A stretch of DNA of 64,000 bases from Calditrichia bacterium (lineage in GTDB: Bacteria; Calditrichota; Calditrichia; RBG-13-44-9; J075), in contig JANQRS010000029.1 of the NCBI GenBank assembly GCA_028284445.1, positions 62,001 to 126,000 of the forward strand. Reading direction: 5' to 3'. This document shows, piece by piece, positions 27,668-37,104 of this stretch. The position numbers and the translations under genes are program-made. The notes under the pieces are model-generated. The model was given only the letters and a program-made list of their open reading frames with translations. It made no database searches and was not told the origin of the DNA. How positions within the stretch are numbered: position 1 is the stretch's first letter; each line of letters begins with the position of its first letter.

Positions 27668-27709
27668 ATCCCCCCTTAATCTCCCTCCGGGGGGAGATTG
27701 AGGGGGGAT
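27668..27709. repeat. Dispersed palindrome (ATCCCCCC...GGGGGGAT), copy 1
   Basis: About 20-bp arms, nearly perfect (one G-T, one mismatch), around CTCCCTCCGGGGGGAG. Nearly the same sequence occurs at 44720-44760. It lies 31 bp after the stop of the 1341-aa gene with no T-run, so it is more likely a mobile or dispersed palindrome than a simple terminator. Confidence 0.85.
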
Positions 27710-27772
27710 GCCAGGGCAACGCGATACAGATGAAGAGTAAAAGAATTTGAGCACAGAATCCAGGAGTCAGTT

Positions 27773-28642
27773 TTGAAGCGAATTTACTGCATATTGGCGG
27801 CCTTGGTATTCAGCTATACGCTGAGTGCAGGCGTCTTTGATGATCGTTTCCCCAGTGCCAAATACGTCGGTATGGGCGGTAGCGGCGTGGCGATGGCAGA
27901 CGACGTTTGGGCCTCGTATTACAATCCGGCCGGATTAAGCCGTCTGGCCAATCCGCAGATTGGCAGCTCCTATGTGCGTTTGTTTAATCAAAGCTTCCTG
28001 CAAAATGCTTTTGGGGCAGTAGCATATCCGCTCAATTCGAAATATGGCTCGGTATCGTTGAGCTTTCAGTACTTCGGCACCACGCATGACAATCAGAATC
28101 TGTCCGGGGAATACACATTTGCCGTATCACATGGTTTTAACTTGCTGAAGGACATCACTAGCAGCCTCTCGTTTGGTTACTCACTCAAAGCGTACTATCT
28201 CGATTATGCAACTTCAGTAAGCGGCATCGAACTGGGAAATGCCACCACATTTGGTCTTGATATTGGTTTCCAGGCTTCAGTTTACAATCGCACAACCATA
28301 GGATTTTACGCCCTGAACGTAAACACGCCCTCCGTCGGGGTTGAAGCAAAGCGCAACCTGCCGCAACGGGTTGTGGCAGGGGTTGCCTATCAACCATACG
28401 ACGGGGTTACAACTTCGCTGGACATGAGCCGAACAATTGGTGTCGGCGAAATGGAGTTCTGGGCCGGTACTGATTTTCAACTCTTTAATTATCTGTCTAT
28501 CCGCTTTGGCGGAACAACCAACCCCAATCGCTATTCACTCGGCATCGGGCTCAATATACATCAATTGAATTTCGATTACGGATTGCGTACTCACAGTGAA
28601 TTGGGAGAGACCCATCAAGTTGGATTGATGTATAGCTTCTAA
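27773..28642 (+). CDS. PorV/PorQ-like (UPF0164) outer-membrane protein
   Basis: 289 aa with a TTG start (AGGAG 6-7 nt upstream), signal peptide MKRIYCILAALVFSYTLSAG. The mature start (AKYVGMGGSGVAMADDVWASYYNPAGLSRL) is the classic GMGGsgvA...YYNPAGL signature of the PorV/UPF0164 barrel family, which in Bacteroidota includes a T9SS shuttle component. Amphipathic strands run to the C-terminal Phe (VGLMYSF). It precedes the HhH-barrel gene by 13 bp in an operon that also includes the 31298 gene. A role in T9SS is possible but not shown. Confidence 0.85.
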   Translation: MKRIYCILAALVFSYTLSAGVFDDRFPSAKYVGMGGSGVAMADDVWASYYNPAGLSRLANPQIGSSYVRLFNQSFLQNAFGAVAYPLNSKYGSVSLSFQYFGTTHDNQNLSGEYTFAVSHGFNLLKDITSSLSFGYSLKAYYLDYATSVSGIELGNATTFGLDIGFQASVYNRTTIGFYALNVNTPSVGVEAKRNLPQRVVAGVAYQPYDGVTTSLDMSRTIGVGEMEFWAGTDFQLFNYLSIRFGGTTNPNRYSLGIGLNIHQLNFDYGLRTHSELGETHQVGLMYSF

Positions 28643-28655
28643 CGGGCCCCGGAAA

Positions 28656-31286
28656 ATGATGAAAAATAGAGAACATAGATTCCCGTATTTTGCGATATGT
28701 CTGCTGATCTTTCTGCTCGGCCCGGCATCCATTGCCAGGGCACAGAATAGTTCTGTGTACTCCTACGAGAATCAACTCGATGTCAATAATGCCAGCTTTG
28801 AAGATGTGTCCCGCCTTCCGGTATCGGCGGAGGTGGCAGAGCGCATTTTCGAGCGCATCGAATACCAGGGGCCGTTTACCAGCATTTTTCAGCTGCGGGA
28901 AATTCCCGGTATTACCCAGGAAGTGCTGCTGGAGTTAAAACCGCTGATTCGCATTGAGCCTTATACCAGCAAGTCCGAGCGCGAATCGCGCATTGAACAA
29001 CTTTATTTCAAGCTGGATCGCTGGACCGGCAATGAAGGTGCAAACCAGGCGCTGGTGGATTCCTGGATTGAAAAAGCCCTTGAGCCTGTCAACATTAACG
29101 ACATTCGCTATGATGAGCTGCTTAATTTGCAGGGTGTTTCCCCGGTAGACGCCGCTGCCATTATCGCCTATCGAGAGCAGGTTGGCAACATCACCAGCTT
29201 ACGTGATTTGCGCAGTGCGCCCAATTTGTCCTATTTCGGTTATCGCAATACCCGCGACTTTGTCGATTTTGGTGAAGCGGAAACGGGCAAGCGTGAATTC
29301 CACGGCAATCTGCTTTTCCGTTCCAGCAACACGCCTTTCTTTACTGAGGAAGCGGAGGCTAATGCGGACGCTGCGGAAGGCCAACTGGAGAACAGCGGTA
29401 TCTACGACGCTACCAATAACCGCCATCCTGAATACTATACTCGCTTTATTGGTAGTTGGGGTAAAGACATTAAAATTGGCGTGTCTTCCTGGCATGCGTT
29501 GGAAGAACCGATTCTGCAATATGATCTTGGCTTTGCCAAGGTGCCGCGCTCGAAATTCTATTTGGGGCTGGAAGGCAAACAGGTCGGACCACTGCAAGTG
29601 CGGAAGGTCTATCTGGGCAACTATTCTTTGGCTTTCGGCCAGGGTGTGGTGATGGAAAATACCGACTTCTTCCAGCCCAGAAAATCCGGATTTGGATTCC
29701 GTAAGCGATTCCTGGGGCTGGCCGGCGACAACTCGCGGACCCGCCAGTATAAGTTGACCGGTGCAGCTGCTGAGTTTGCCCTCGGCGATGCCCACTTATT
29801 CCTATTCGGATCTTTTGATGAGCGGGATGCTATCCTGAATCGCACGCCGATTCTGTTCAATGGCGAAGAAGTACATCCGGTAAATCAGCTAATTGTGCTC
29901 GATCAACGCTTCCTCTTTGCACCGGAAGACTCCTTCCGGGTTGAAGATAATTTGCCCTGGCGAAATTCTGTTAAAGAGCTGCTTTTTGGGTTTCACGCGT
30001 CATACGACGTTCTGCCGGCAACTCAGATTGGCTACACCTATTACGAAAGTGTTTATGATCGCCCACTGCGCCCGGACGTGGGTGAAATTGTCGATCCGGT
30101 CGAGCTGCGTCAAATTAGTCAACCAGATAACGAGATTTTTGCAAGTTATGGCGGTACGTATTCGGATGCTGAAAATCCACTTTGGAGCGATGCGAAATCT
30201 TTCCGCAGGGTTATGGGGATTAACGCCCAGTCGGTGATTCGCAATTTGGCTTTACAGGCAGAGTATGCGGAATTGGATCGCGGACAGGGATTGGCGCTTT
30301 TTGATGCCAGCGGCGATAAGAATCCCTGGGCAGTGGTTGGTAGCGCTTATTTTCAATACAACAGCTTGAACTTCCTGGCCCTCTACCGCAATTATCAACT
30401 GGGATTTGATAATCCTTATCAGCGCTCATTTTCCAACTACCGGCGTTATAAGCGTACTCTGTATGAAGATTATTTTTACCTGCAAGATCCTCGTTACGGA
30501 CAGCTTTATACAAACAACCCGCAGCCGCAAATGGAAGAAGGATTCTATGTAAGTTCTCGTTATCAGGTGAATCGCCAGTTTGTACTCAGCGGTGAATATG
30601 ATAACTGGCGGCGCAAGGCTGATGACGTTACTCAATTCCGTTTGCGCGGTACCGTGCAGTACCGTCCGATTTGGCCGATCGCTATTAATCTGCGTCAAAA
30701 ATACCAGGGCCGCGAAACCCTTAACGAACAAACAATCGAGTATTTTGAAAACCTTGAGTTCCGAGGTGATATTCGCTTCCGCCTGTCCCGTTTCAGTGAA
30801 CTAACGCTGCTTTATCTCAATGCGGTTGTGAAGTTTCGTCCGCGACCCCGCCTGTTTTACCCGATAGATCCCGGTGAAGAATTGCAGGATGCAAATTTAG
30901 CCGGTAATGCGGCGATCAATAGCGAGGCTCTGGGGGCATTTTATACCCACAATTTCAACGAGTGGCTTAAGGTGCGCGGTTACCTCGGGTATTACCGGGG
31001 CTTTTTCTGGAGTTTTGAAGATACTCAGTTTGCAGTTATGTCCAGCGAACGTGGCGCGATGCGCTACTGGGTATCGGTCTATTCCCGATTGAGCAATAGC
31101 CTTAGTTTTCGAATGAAGTTTACCCGGGACGTTGATGCTCCGCTGACCAATTTTCAGACACGCAATACCGATAACGAGGAAATTGGTCCGGGAACCAACA
31201 GTTTTTCCAACGGATCTCTGTATGGGACAGATTTTATTCAGGACCAGCAGAGCTCATTCTACCTGGAATTGAATTATAGTTTTTGA
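28656..31286 (+). CDS. Helix-hairpin-helix plus outer-membrane barrel-like protein
   Basis: 876 aa. Signal peptide (FAICLLIFLLGPASIARAQ), then two ComEA-type HhH units: LDVNNASFEDVSRLPVSAEVAERIFERI with GPFTSIFQLREIPGI (about 35-100), and VNINDIRYDELLNLQGVSPVDAAAII (about 145-200). HhH motifs bind DNA backbone. The remaining 650 residues alternate aromatic and polar residues in long strands (YTRFIGSWGKDIKIGVSSW, LNFLALYRNYQLGF) and end with YLELNYSF, a barrel-type C-terminus. This domain pairing is known from Bacteroidota-like genomes without a proven role; surface DNA binding or uptake is a guess. In an operon with PorV-like genes on either side. Confidence 0.8.
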   Translation: MMKNREHRFPYFAICLLIFLLGPASIARAQNSSVYSYENQLDVNNASFEDVSRLPVSAEVAERIFERIEYQGPFTSIFQLREIPGITQEVLLELKPLIRIEPYTSKSERESRIEQLYFKLDRWTGNEGANQALVDSWIEKALEPVNINDIRYDELLNLQGVSPVDAAAIIAYREQVGNITSLRDLRSAPNLSYFGYRNTRDFVDFGEAETGKREFHGNLLFRSSNTPFFTEEAEANADAAEGQLENSGIYDATNNRHPEYYTRFIGSWGKDIKIGVSSWHALEEPILQYDLGFAKVPRSKFYLGLEGKQVGPLQVRKVYLGNYSLAFGQGVVMENTDFFQPRKSGFGFRKRFLGLAGDNSRTRQYKLTGAAAEFALGDAHLFLFGSFDERDAILNRTPILFNGEEVHPVNQLIVLDQRFLFAPEDSFRVEDNLPWRNSVKELLFGFHASYDVLPATQIGYTYYESVYDRPLRPDVGEIVDPVELRQISQPDNEIFASYGGTYSDAENPLWSDAKSFRRVMGINAQSVIRNLALQAEYAELDRGQGLALFDASGDKNPWAVVGSAYFQYNSLNFLALYRNYQLGFDNPYQRSFSNYRRYKRTLYEDYFYLQDPRYGQLYTNNPQPQMEEGFYVSSRYQVNRQFVLSGEYDNWRRKADDVTQFRLRGTVQYRPIWPIAINLRQKYQGRETLNEQTIEYFENLEFRGDIRFRLSRFSELTLLYLNAVVKFRPRPRLFYPIDPGEELQDANLAGNAAINSEALGAFYTHNFNEWLKVRGYLGYYRGFFWSFEDTQFAVMSSERGAMRYWVSVYSRLSNSLSFRMKFTRDVDAPLTNFQTRNTDNEEIGPGTNSFSNGSLYGTDFIQDQQSSFYLELNYSF

Positions 31287-31297
31287 GGAGATAGATA

Positions 31298-32572
31298 ATG
31301 CGTTTGGCAGTTGTCGTTAAAACCTTTTTGTTAGTACTTTCATTGAATCTGTTTGGGCAGAATCTTATCTCATTTCCGATTGGCGATTATTGGCAATTTG
31401 CCAATGCTCGAAGCCTCGGATTGGCAGGAGCCGGATCGGTATCGAATGTCAATGGTGCATCATTAATGGGCAATCCGGCGGCGATGAGCAGCAACCGGAA
31501 AGGATTTCATGTCGAGCTAAGCTCCACCGCCCGCAATTTTGAAGAACGGCGTTCTTTCCCGGTCTTTAATCGCATTGACGATATCGCCCAGCAGGGCATT
31601 TATGCCATAAATGACAACTGGTACTTACCCTTACAGGGCAGCGTGCAGTATGTCTTTGATCGTAATTCTTTGCCCTTCTTGCGCACTGTAGCCGTCGGGG
31701 TGTTCGAAGAAATCAGCCATGATTATCAATACTTCGAAGAAATCCGCAGCCGTAATTTTGATGATGAGCGCAATACCCTGGCCATCAATGAAATTGACAT
31801 AGAGGGCAAGCTGACTCGCTATAGCCTTGGGCTCGGATTTGAAGCCACAAAGCAGTTACATTTTGGGGTACAGGCTGGCATGCTTAATGGTAGCGATATC
31901 AACTATCGGCAATCGACTACCTTCCAGGGAGACGAGCCACTGGGAACAGACAGACTTTCGGAAAATCAGCGTCAGCTGGATGGAATGCCGATCATATTGT
32001 CATTGGGCAGTGTTTACAGACCGACGTCTCATTCCAGTCTCGGCGCCAGTTTTCAGCTTCCCTGTACTGTTGATTATGAGGTGACCAATGTTGTCACTTC
32101 GACAGTGCAGTCCGAATCGATCGAATATCCGGCACAGGCGACACTTGGTTTCGAATATCGCGGTCAGCAAGCCTTGCAGGCGCGCCTGAACATTGATTTG
32201 ACCTACGAATGGTGGTCGTCAACGGGCATATCAACTGATGGAACTGAAAGCGAAAACAATTTTGATGATGCCGTGGTTATTAAAAGCGGCGTTGAGCACA
32301 TTTTCTATAACCAGGTGCCCTTTCAGGTTGGTATACAATATCGAACGGCATTTCAAAACCGCGGCGCTACACGGACCCTCATCTCAGCCGGTACGGGTTT
32401 TATGGGGAGCGGCTGGCGCGTAAATGTCGCCGGTGGCTTTAGCAAGCAAAATTATAGCTGGCCGGATTTGTTTGATGATGCTTTGTTTGGCGGAGATCGA
32501 AGCCGGACACCCATTGATACCGTTGAAGAAAAACAATTTTTTGCCATGCTCACACTCTATCTCGGGCGTTAA
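31298..32572 (+). CDS. Outer-membrane FadL/PorV-like protein
   Basis: 424 aa. Signal peptide MRLAVVVKTFLLVLSLNLFGQ; AGGAG upstream. Mature start ISFPIGDYWQFANARSLGLAGAGSVSNVNGASLMGNPAAM has the RSLGLAGAG...NPAAM pattern of OmpP1/FadL/PorV-type barrels. The C-terminus ends LTLYLGR after strand-like segments. It follows the HhH-barrel gene by 11 bp. Together with the 21152 and 27773 products, it is one of at least three related barrels in 12 kb, suggesting expansion of this family in the organism. Confidence 0.8.
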   Translation: MRLAVVVKTFLLVLSLNLFGQNLISFPIGDYWQFANARSLGLAGAGSVSNVNGASLMGNPAAMSSNRKGFHVELSSTARNFEERRSFPVFNRIDDIAQQGIYAINDNWYLPLQGSVQYVFDRNSLPFLRTVAVGVFEEISHDYQYFEEIRSRNFDDERNTLAINEIDIEGKLTRYSLGLGFEATKQLHFGVQAGMLNGSDINYRQSTTFQGDEPLGTDRLSENQRQLDGMPIILSLGSVYRPTSHSSLGASFQLPCTVDYEVTNVVTSTVQSESIEYPAQATLGFEYRGQQALQARLNIDLTYEWWSSTGISTDGTESENNFDDAVVIKSGVEHIFYNQVPFQVGIQYRTAFQNRGATRTLISAGTGFMGSGWRVNVAGGFSKQNYSWPDLFDDALFGGDRSRTPIDTVEEKQFFAMLTLYLGR

Positions 32573-32796
32573 GCTCGCTTGACAACCCACTTCGCAAGAT
32601 TTGCTTCCGCGTTTCCACTTCTGTGACATATTCAAGAAAATTTGTTGAAAGACCGATTATGTTCCTAGTAAGCTAGCTTCCGGCGCATATATGTGCCTGG
32701 CGGCATTTCCGGAACCAACTTACCAGTCAATTGTTTATACGGAGTGTTCATCCGAGGGTCATCCAGGGCGGCTCTTTGCGGCACCAGGGGAAGTAT

Positions 32797-35700
32797 ATGT
32801 CTATTCGCAACCAGATTTTTGTCTCGACCGTGAGTGGTTTTGTCGTGACATTGCTTGCCACCATCTACCTGTTTTGGGCAATTTCAACCGACGCCAGAAA
32901 ATATATGGCAGCTAAAGAGACCGTGGCTTTTGCGGCTGCAGCGAACGAGTTGGTTGATGAGCTTCAGCGAGAACGGGGACGCAGCATATCCTTCCTGTCT
33001 GCCAAGTCGCAAATGGAATTGATTTCGCTCTTGAAAGATCAGCGACAGATCTCGGATGTGGCTCATCGGGAGTTTCTTCGGACCTTTCCTGAAATTGACC
33101 GCCTGGAATTGGATGGATGGCAGTCGCCGGTGCTGGATGGCCTACATGAAACACTTTCTCTCCTGCCGGACTTCAGGCAACAAGTCGATCTTCGTGAACT
33201 TACGATCTATGAGGTTGACGAACTTTATACCGCACTTGTTGAGGAAATGTTATCCACAAACTTGCTGGCTATCGATATCATCGATGATAAGTTGCTGCAT
33301 GATCAGCTCCGCCAGATATATCTGTTGATGCAGGCGAAGGAGGCTGCCGGGCTGGAACGCGCATATGGCGCGGCTTTGATAAGCGAGGTGGAAAAGGGAA
33401 GTATTAGCGATCGAACGTATCGCGCATATTTGCAGAATCGTATGTTGGAAAAAGTGGCACAAAGCCGTTTTGCGAGAATCGTTGGACCAAACCTGAAACG
33501 CCATTTGGTACAAATTCGGCAGTCTCCTGAGTTCATCAAGCTTGATCATCTCAGAGTTGAGCTGGACAATCTGGTTGCGGGAGATGTTGTAACCGATTTG
33601 GATCCATTGGAGTGGTTCAATTTGACGACTGTCCGTATGGACAAAATGGATTTTGTGCGCGATCGGATCGCGCGAGACGCCATAAGCCGTGGTGAAAAAA
33701 TTGCTGCTTCCAGTTATAAGAGTATGACCCTTACGGGAATCGCAGCCCTGGTCCTTATCGGTTTCTTTCTCTGGTTTGGCTGGCGTACATTTCGCCGTGT
33801 TGCCAAAAACTTCGAAGCGCTTGATAGTGATCTGGCCGTCGTTCTAAATAGCGGTGGCAAATTGGCGCATCCCTTAACGCTCGACTCATCCATGCCGAAT
33901 GAATTCGGCAAGCTGGCTCGGGTGCTGGAAGCGCTGGTTGCATCGCGTGGGGAGGCCTTATTGGCTCAAACCAGCATCGAAAGCTGTCCCTACAGCGTCT
34001 TTTTGATACAACCGGATGGGGCGATTCGCTACGTCAATAAAACCGCATGCGATATGTTTCAATATTCGTTTGAAGAATTCTGCACGAAGCGAATTGAGAA
34101 CCTGGTTCCCGGAATGACTGCCGCAGAGTGGAACGCTTACAGCGAAAAAATTACCTCCCAAAAAATGATCCAGGCCGAATTGCCCCACGTGAGATCGGAC
34201 GGGACAACCTTTGATGCACATGTGGTCGGCTGTAGCATGACCCATGAAGGCGAAGCATTGATTTGCGGATTCTTGCGTGATATCAGCGATATTCGGAAGA
34301 TGCAGGATGCCGTTCGTAAGAGCGAGCAGGAAATACGGGCTATCCTTGATGCATTGCCATATGAAGTTGTCTGTAAGGATTCGCATGACACTATTTTGCG
34401 CGCAAATCAAACCTTCGCTGAGGTTCGGGACTTGGAGGTAAAGGATATTGAGGGGCAGCCGGCTGACGAATTTTTATTTCCAACGGTCGCAAATGAGATT
34501 CTGGAATCTGATCGTATTGCGCTGGAAAGCGGCAAACCCCAACTGGGCATTGTGAAGACCTATCCGATCAACGAAGATGAAAACATGTTGATGCAGGTTG
34601 ACAAGATTCCCCTGGCCAACGAGGAGGGTGAATACGATCGCCTGGTAATTATGGCAAAGGACATCACTAAACAGAGAGAAGTGGAACAGCGCTTGAAGCT
34701 GGCGCAGGAATCTGCCCGGGCAGGTCTTTGGGACTGGAACGTAACGGCCGGATTCTTTATTACCAATGAGCTGTTTCATAGCATGATCGATGAAGAGCCG
34801 AAAACCGGGCCCAAGCCCTTGAGTTATTTTCTGGAGCGCGTTCACCCTGATGATGTTGAGATGGCTGGAAAAGCGATCGAATCTGCACATGCCGACGATA
34901 GTTTCGTTTACGATATAGAATTCCGCTTTCGTTGCAAAGGCGGGCACTACAAATGGGTTCGTAGTAGCGGGAAGGTGGTAGAACGAAACCCTGACGGAAG
35001 CCCACGGAGAATGATCGGGCAGCACGTGGATATTGATCGTCTCAAGAAGACTTTCCTCGAGGTAGAGCGCTTCAAGGATACGCTAGACAATTCCCCGGAC
35101 GCTATCTTCTTCATAGACATGGATAGCTTAACATTTCACTACGTGAATCGCGGTGCTATCGAAGCATTTGGCTATGAGGAAGATGAATTTCTGAAGCTGG
35201 ATGTCGCCAGCTTGCACGACGCGGAAACATTCGATCTTATGCGACGCGAAATTGCAAGGATGGTTGCCGAGAAAAAAGCGAGTACCCGCACTCAGCTATC
35301 CTATATTCGAAAAGACGGCAGCCAGTTTCCGGCATCTGTGGTCTTCCAGGCATTTGGGGCTGAAGCCGATAATTTACAGGTTGTAGCAATCGTTCGGGAT
35401 ATGACTCGCCAACAGCAGCATGAGCAGGAAATGAAGCTTGCACTGGATGAAGCGAATAAAGTAAACGAATTGCTGGAAATGGCCAACCTGCGGGCCAATC
35501 GGCTGGCGCAGGAAGCGGAAATGGCCAATCTTGCAAAGAGCGAATTTCTGGCCAATATGAGTCACGAAATACGAACCCCTATGAATGGCATTATGGGGAT
35601 GACCGGATTGCTAATAGATACCCAGATGGATGCTGAGCAGAGAGATTTTGTCCAAACTATTAATGCCTCTGCTGAAGCGCTTCTGACGATTATTAATGAT

Positions 35701-37104
35701 ATTCTCGACTTCTCCAAGATCGAAGCGGGCAAGCTCGAAATTGAACCTATACCTTTCGATATGAATCAAGCGATTGATGAAGTTGCGGAATTGCTGGTTG
35801 AAAAAGCTGAGGCGCAGAATTTAGACTTTGTTGTTCGCTATGCGCCGGACGTCCCGACGCATGTTATTGGCGATCCGGGTCGTATTCGCCAGATCATAAC
35901 CAATCTTACTTCCAACGCAATCAAGTTTACCAGTCGTGGCCACGTCCTCATCGAGGTAACAAAAATTGATGGTTCGGCCGATAGTGCAACAATCGAGATT
36001 GCCATCGCTGACACCGGTATTGGGATTGAACCAGAAAAACTGGCCGGTATTTTTGAAAAATTCACTCAGGCAGATAGTTCTACAACCAGAAAATACGGGG
36101 GAACCGGTCTGGGCTTGTCCATCTCCAAACAACTTGTAGAACTCATGGGGGGGGAGATATATGCGACAAGCACTCCCGGTGAGGGATCACGATTTGCCTT
36201 TCGTTTACCGCTGCCATTGGCGCCGATGCCAGCGGCTGAAGAACTCCCGGCTGTATCTCTCAAGGACGTGAGAATCCTGATTGTTGATGATCATGATATT
36301 AATCAGCGCATCCTCGCTGAACAGGCGGCGCGTTGGGAAATGCGCTCGACCGTGGTTTCCAATGTTGGCGCTGCCCTGGAAGTTGCTCGCGAGGCCCGCG
36401 AAGCCAATGATCCGTTCAAAATCGGCTTAATAGACTATTGTATGCCGGAAACAGACGGCAAGAAGCTTGCTGAATTATTCCGGGCTGATCCGGCAATTGG
36501 TGACATGATCCTGATCTTGCTCACTTCGCTGGCCAGAAAAGGGGATGCACGCAAGATGAAGGAGGTTGGCTTCCAGGGATATCTAACCAAGCCCATTCGC
36601 GTTTCCCAACTGCGCGAAATGATGTCTACGCTCTGGAGTGCATTTATTCATGATAAGGATGTTGGCCTGTTAACCCGCCATAAGCTCAAGGAAAATCAGA
36701 AGCATCAGCAGCGAAAAGAGCTGGTCAACAAAAAAGGTAGTATGCCTCGGATACTATTGGCGGAGGACAATACCGTCAACCAGAAAGTCGCAATGCGCAT
36801 GCTTAGCAAACTAAATTGCAAGGCTGATGTTGCTGCAAATGGCCTGGAAGCGATTGAAATGCTTCGTCAGTTTCCCTATGATCTGGTGTTGATGGATTGC
36901 ATGATGCCGGAGCTGGATGGCTTTGAAGCTACTGGAAGAATTCGCACCGAGGAGGAAAACAGGCAACATACGACCATCGTTGCCTTGACTGCAAATGCCA
37001 TGAAGGGGGATCGTGAGAAATGTCTTGCCGCCGGAATGGATGATTATCTGCCGAAGCCAATTTCGTTAAGCCGCCTGGAAGAGGTTTTGCGGAAATGGCT
37101 CTAA
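32797..37104 (+). CDS. Hybrid sensor histidine kinase: NIT, PAS array, HisKA, HATPase, two receivers
   Basis: 1435 aa from ATG 32797 (AGGGGAAG upstream). TM1 lies at about 8-28 and TM2 at about 312-332. Between them is a helical NIT-like sensor (ERGRSISFLSAKSQMELISLLKDQRQ), a fold used for nitrate/nitrite sensing. Four or five PAS modules follow at about 385-890 (including VDKIPLANEEGEYDRLVIMAKDIT). Then comes HisKA with His923 in NMSHEIRTPMNG. The HATPase domain shows DTGIGIEPEKL and GGTGLGLSI. Receiver 1 has Asp1213 (GLIDYCMPETDG) and receiver 2 has Asp1367 (VLMDCMMPELDG). There is no Hpt or DNA-binding output, so phosphate must pass to another protein. Convergent with pyrD, overlapping by 4 nt. 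Confidence 0.93.
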   Translation: MSIRNQIFVSTVSGFVVTLLATIYLFWAISTDARKYMAAKETVAFAAAANELVDELQRERGRSISFLSAKSQMELISLLKDQRQISDVAHREFLRTFPEIDRLELDGWQSPVLDGLHETLSLLPDFRQQVDLRELTIYEVDELYTALVEEMLSTNLLAIDIIDDKLLHDQLRQIYLLMQAKEAAGLERAYGAALISEVEKGSISDRTYRAYLQNRMLEKVAQSRFARIVGPNLKRHLVQIRQSPEFIKLDHLRVELDNLVAGDVVTDLDPLEWFNLTTVRMDKMDFVRDRIARDAISRGEKIAASSYKSMTLTGIAALVLIGFFLWFGWRTFRRVAKNFEALDSDLAVVLNSGGKLAHPLTLDSSMPNEFGKLARVLEALVASRGEALLAQTSIESCPYSVFLIQPDGAIRYVNKTACDMFQYSFEEFCTKRIENLVPGMTAAEWNAYSEKITSQKMIQAELPHVRSDGTTFDAHVVGCSMTHEGEALICGFLRDISDIRKMQDAVRKSEQEIRAILDALPYEVVCKDSHDTILRANQTFAEVRDLEVKDIEGQPADEFLFPTVANEILESDRIALESGKPQLGIVKTYPINEDENMLMQVDKIPLANEEGEYDRLVIMAKDITKQREVEQRLKLAQESARAGLWDWNVTAGFFITNELFHSMIDEEPKTGPKPLSYFLERVHPDDVEMAGKAIESAHADDSFVYDIEFRFRCKGGHYKWVRSSGKVVERNPDGSPRRMIGQHVDIDRLKKTFLEVERFKDTLDNSPDAIFFIDMDSLTFHYVNRGAIEAFGYEEDEFLKLDVASLHDAETFDLMRREIARMVAEKKASTRTQLSYIRKDGSQFPASVVFQAFGAEADNLQVVAIVRDMTRQQQHEQEMKLALDEANKVNELLEMANLRANRLAQEAEMANLAKSEFLANMSHEIRTPMNGIMGMTGLLIDTQMDAEQRDFVQTINASAEALLTIINDILDFSKIEAGKLEIEPIPFDMNQAIDEVAELLVEKAEAQNLDFVVRYAPDVPTHVIGDPGRIRQIITNLTSNAIKFTSRGHVLIEVTKIDGSADSATIEIAIADTGIGIEPEKLAGIFEKFTQADSSTTRKYGGTGLGLSISKQLVELMGGEIYATSTPGEGSRFAFRLPLPLAPMPAAEELPAVSLKDVRILIVDDHDINQRILAEQAARWEMRSTVVSNVGAALEVAREAREANDPFKIGLIDYCMPETDGKKLAELFRADPAIGDMILILLTSLARKGDARKMKEVGFQGYLTKPIRVSQLREMMSTLWSAFIHDKDVGLLTRHKLKENQKHQQRKELVNKKGSMPRILLAEDNTVNQKVAMRMLSKLNCKADVAANGLEAIEMLRQFPYDLVLMDCMMPELDGFEATGRIRTEEENRQHTTIVALTANAMKGDREKCLAAGMDDYLPKPISLSRLEEVLRKWL

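Noticed and set aside
27668..27709. Simple Rho-independent terminator
   Set aside because: No T-run on either side, and the same element recurs in the middle of an operon.
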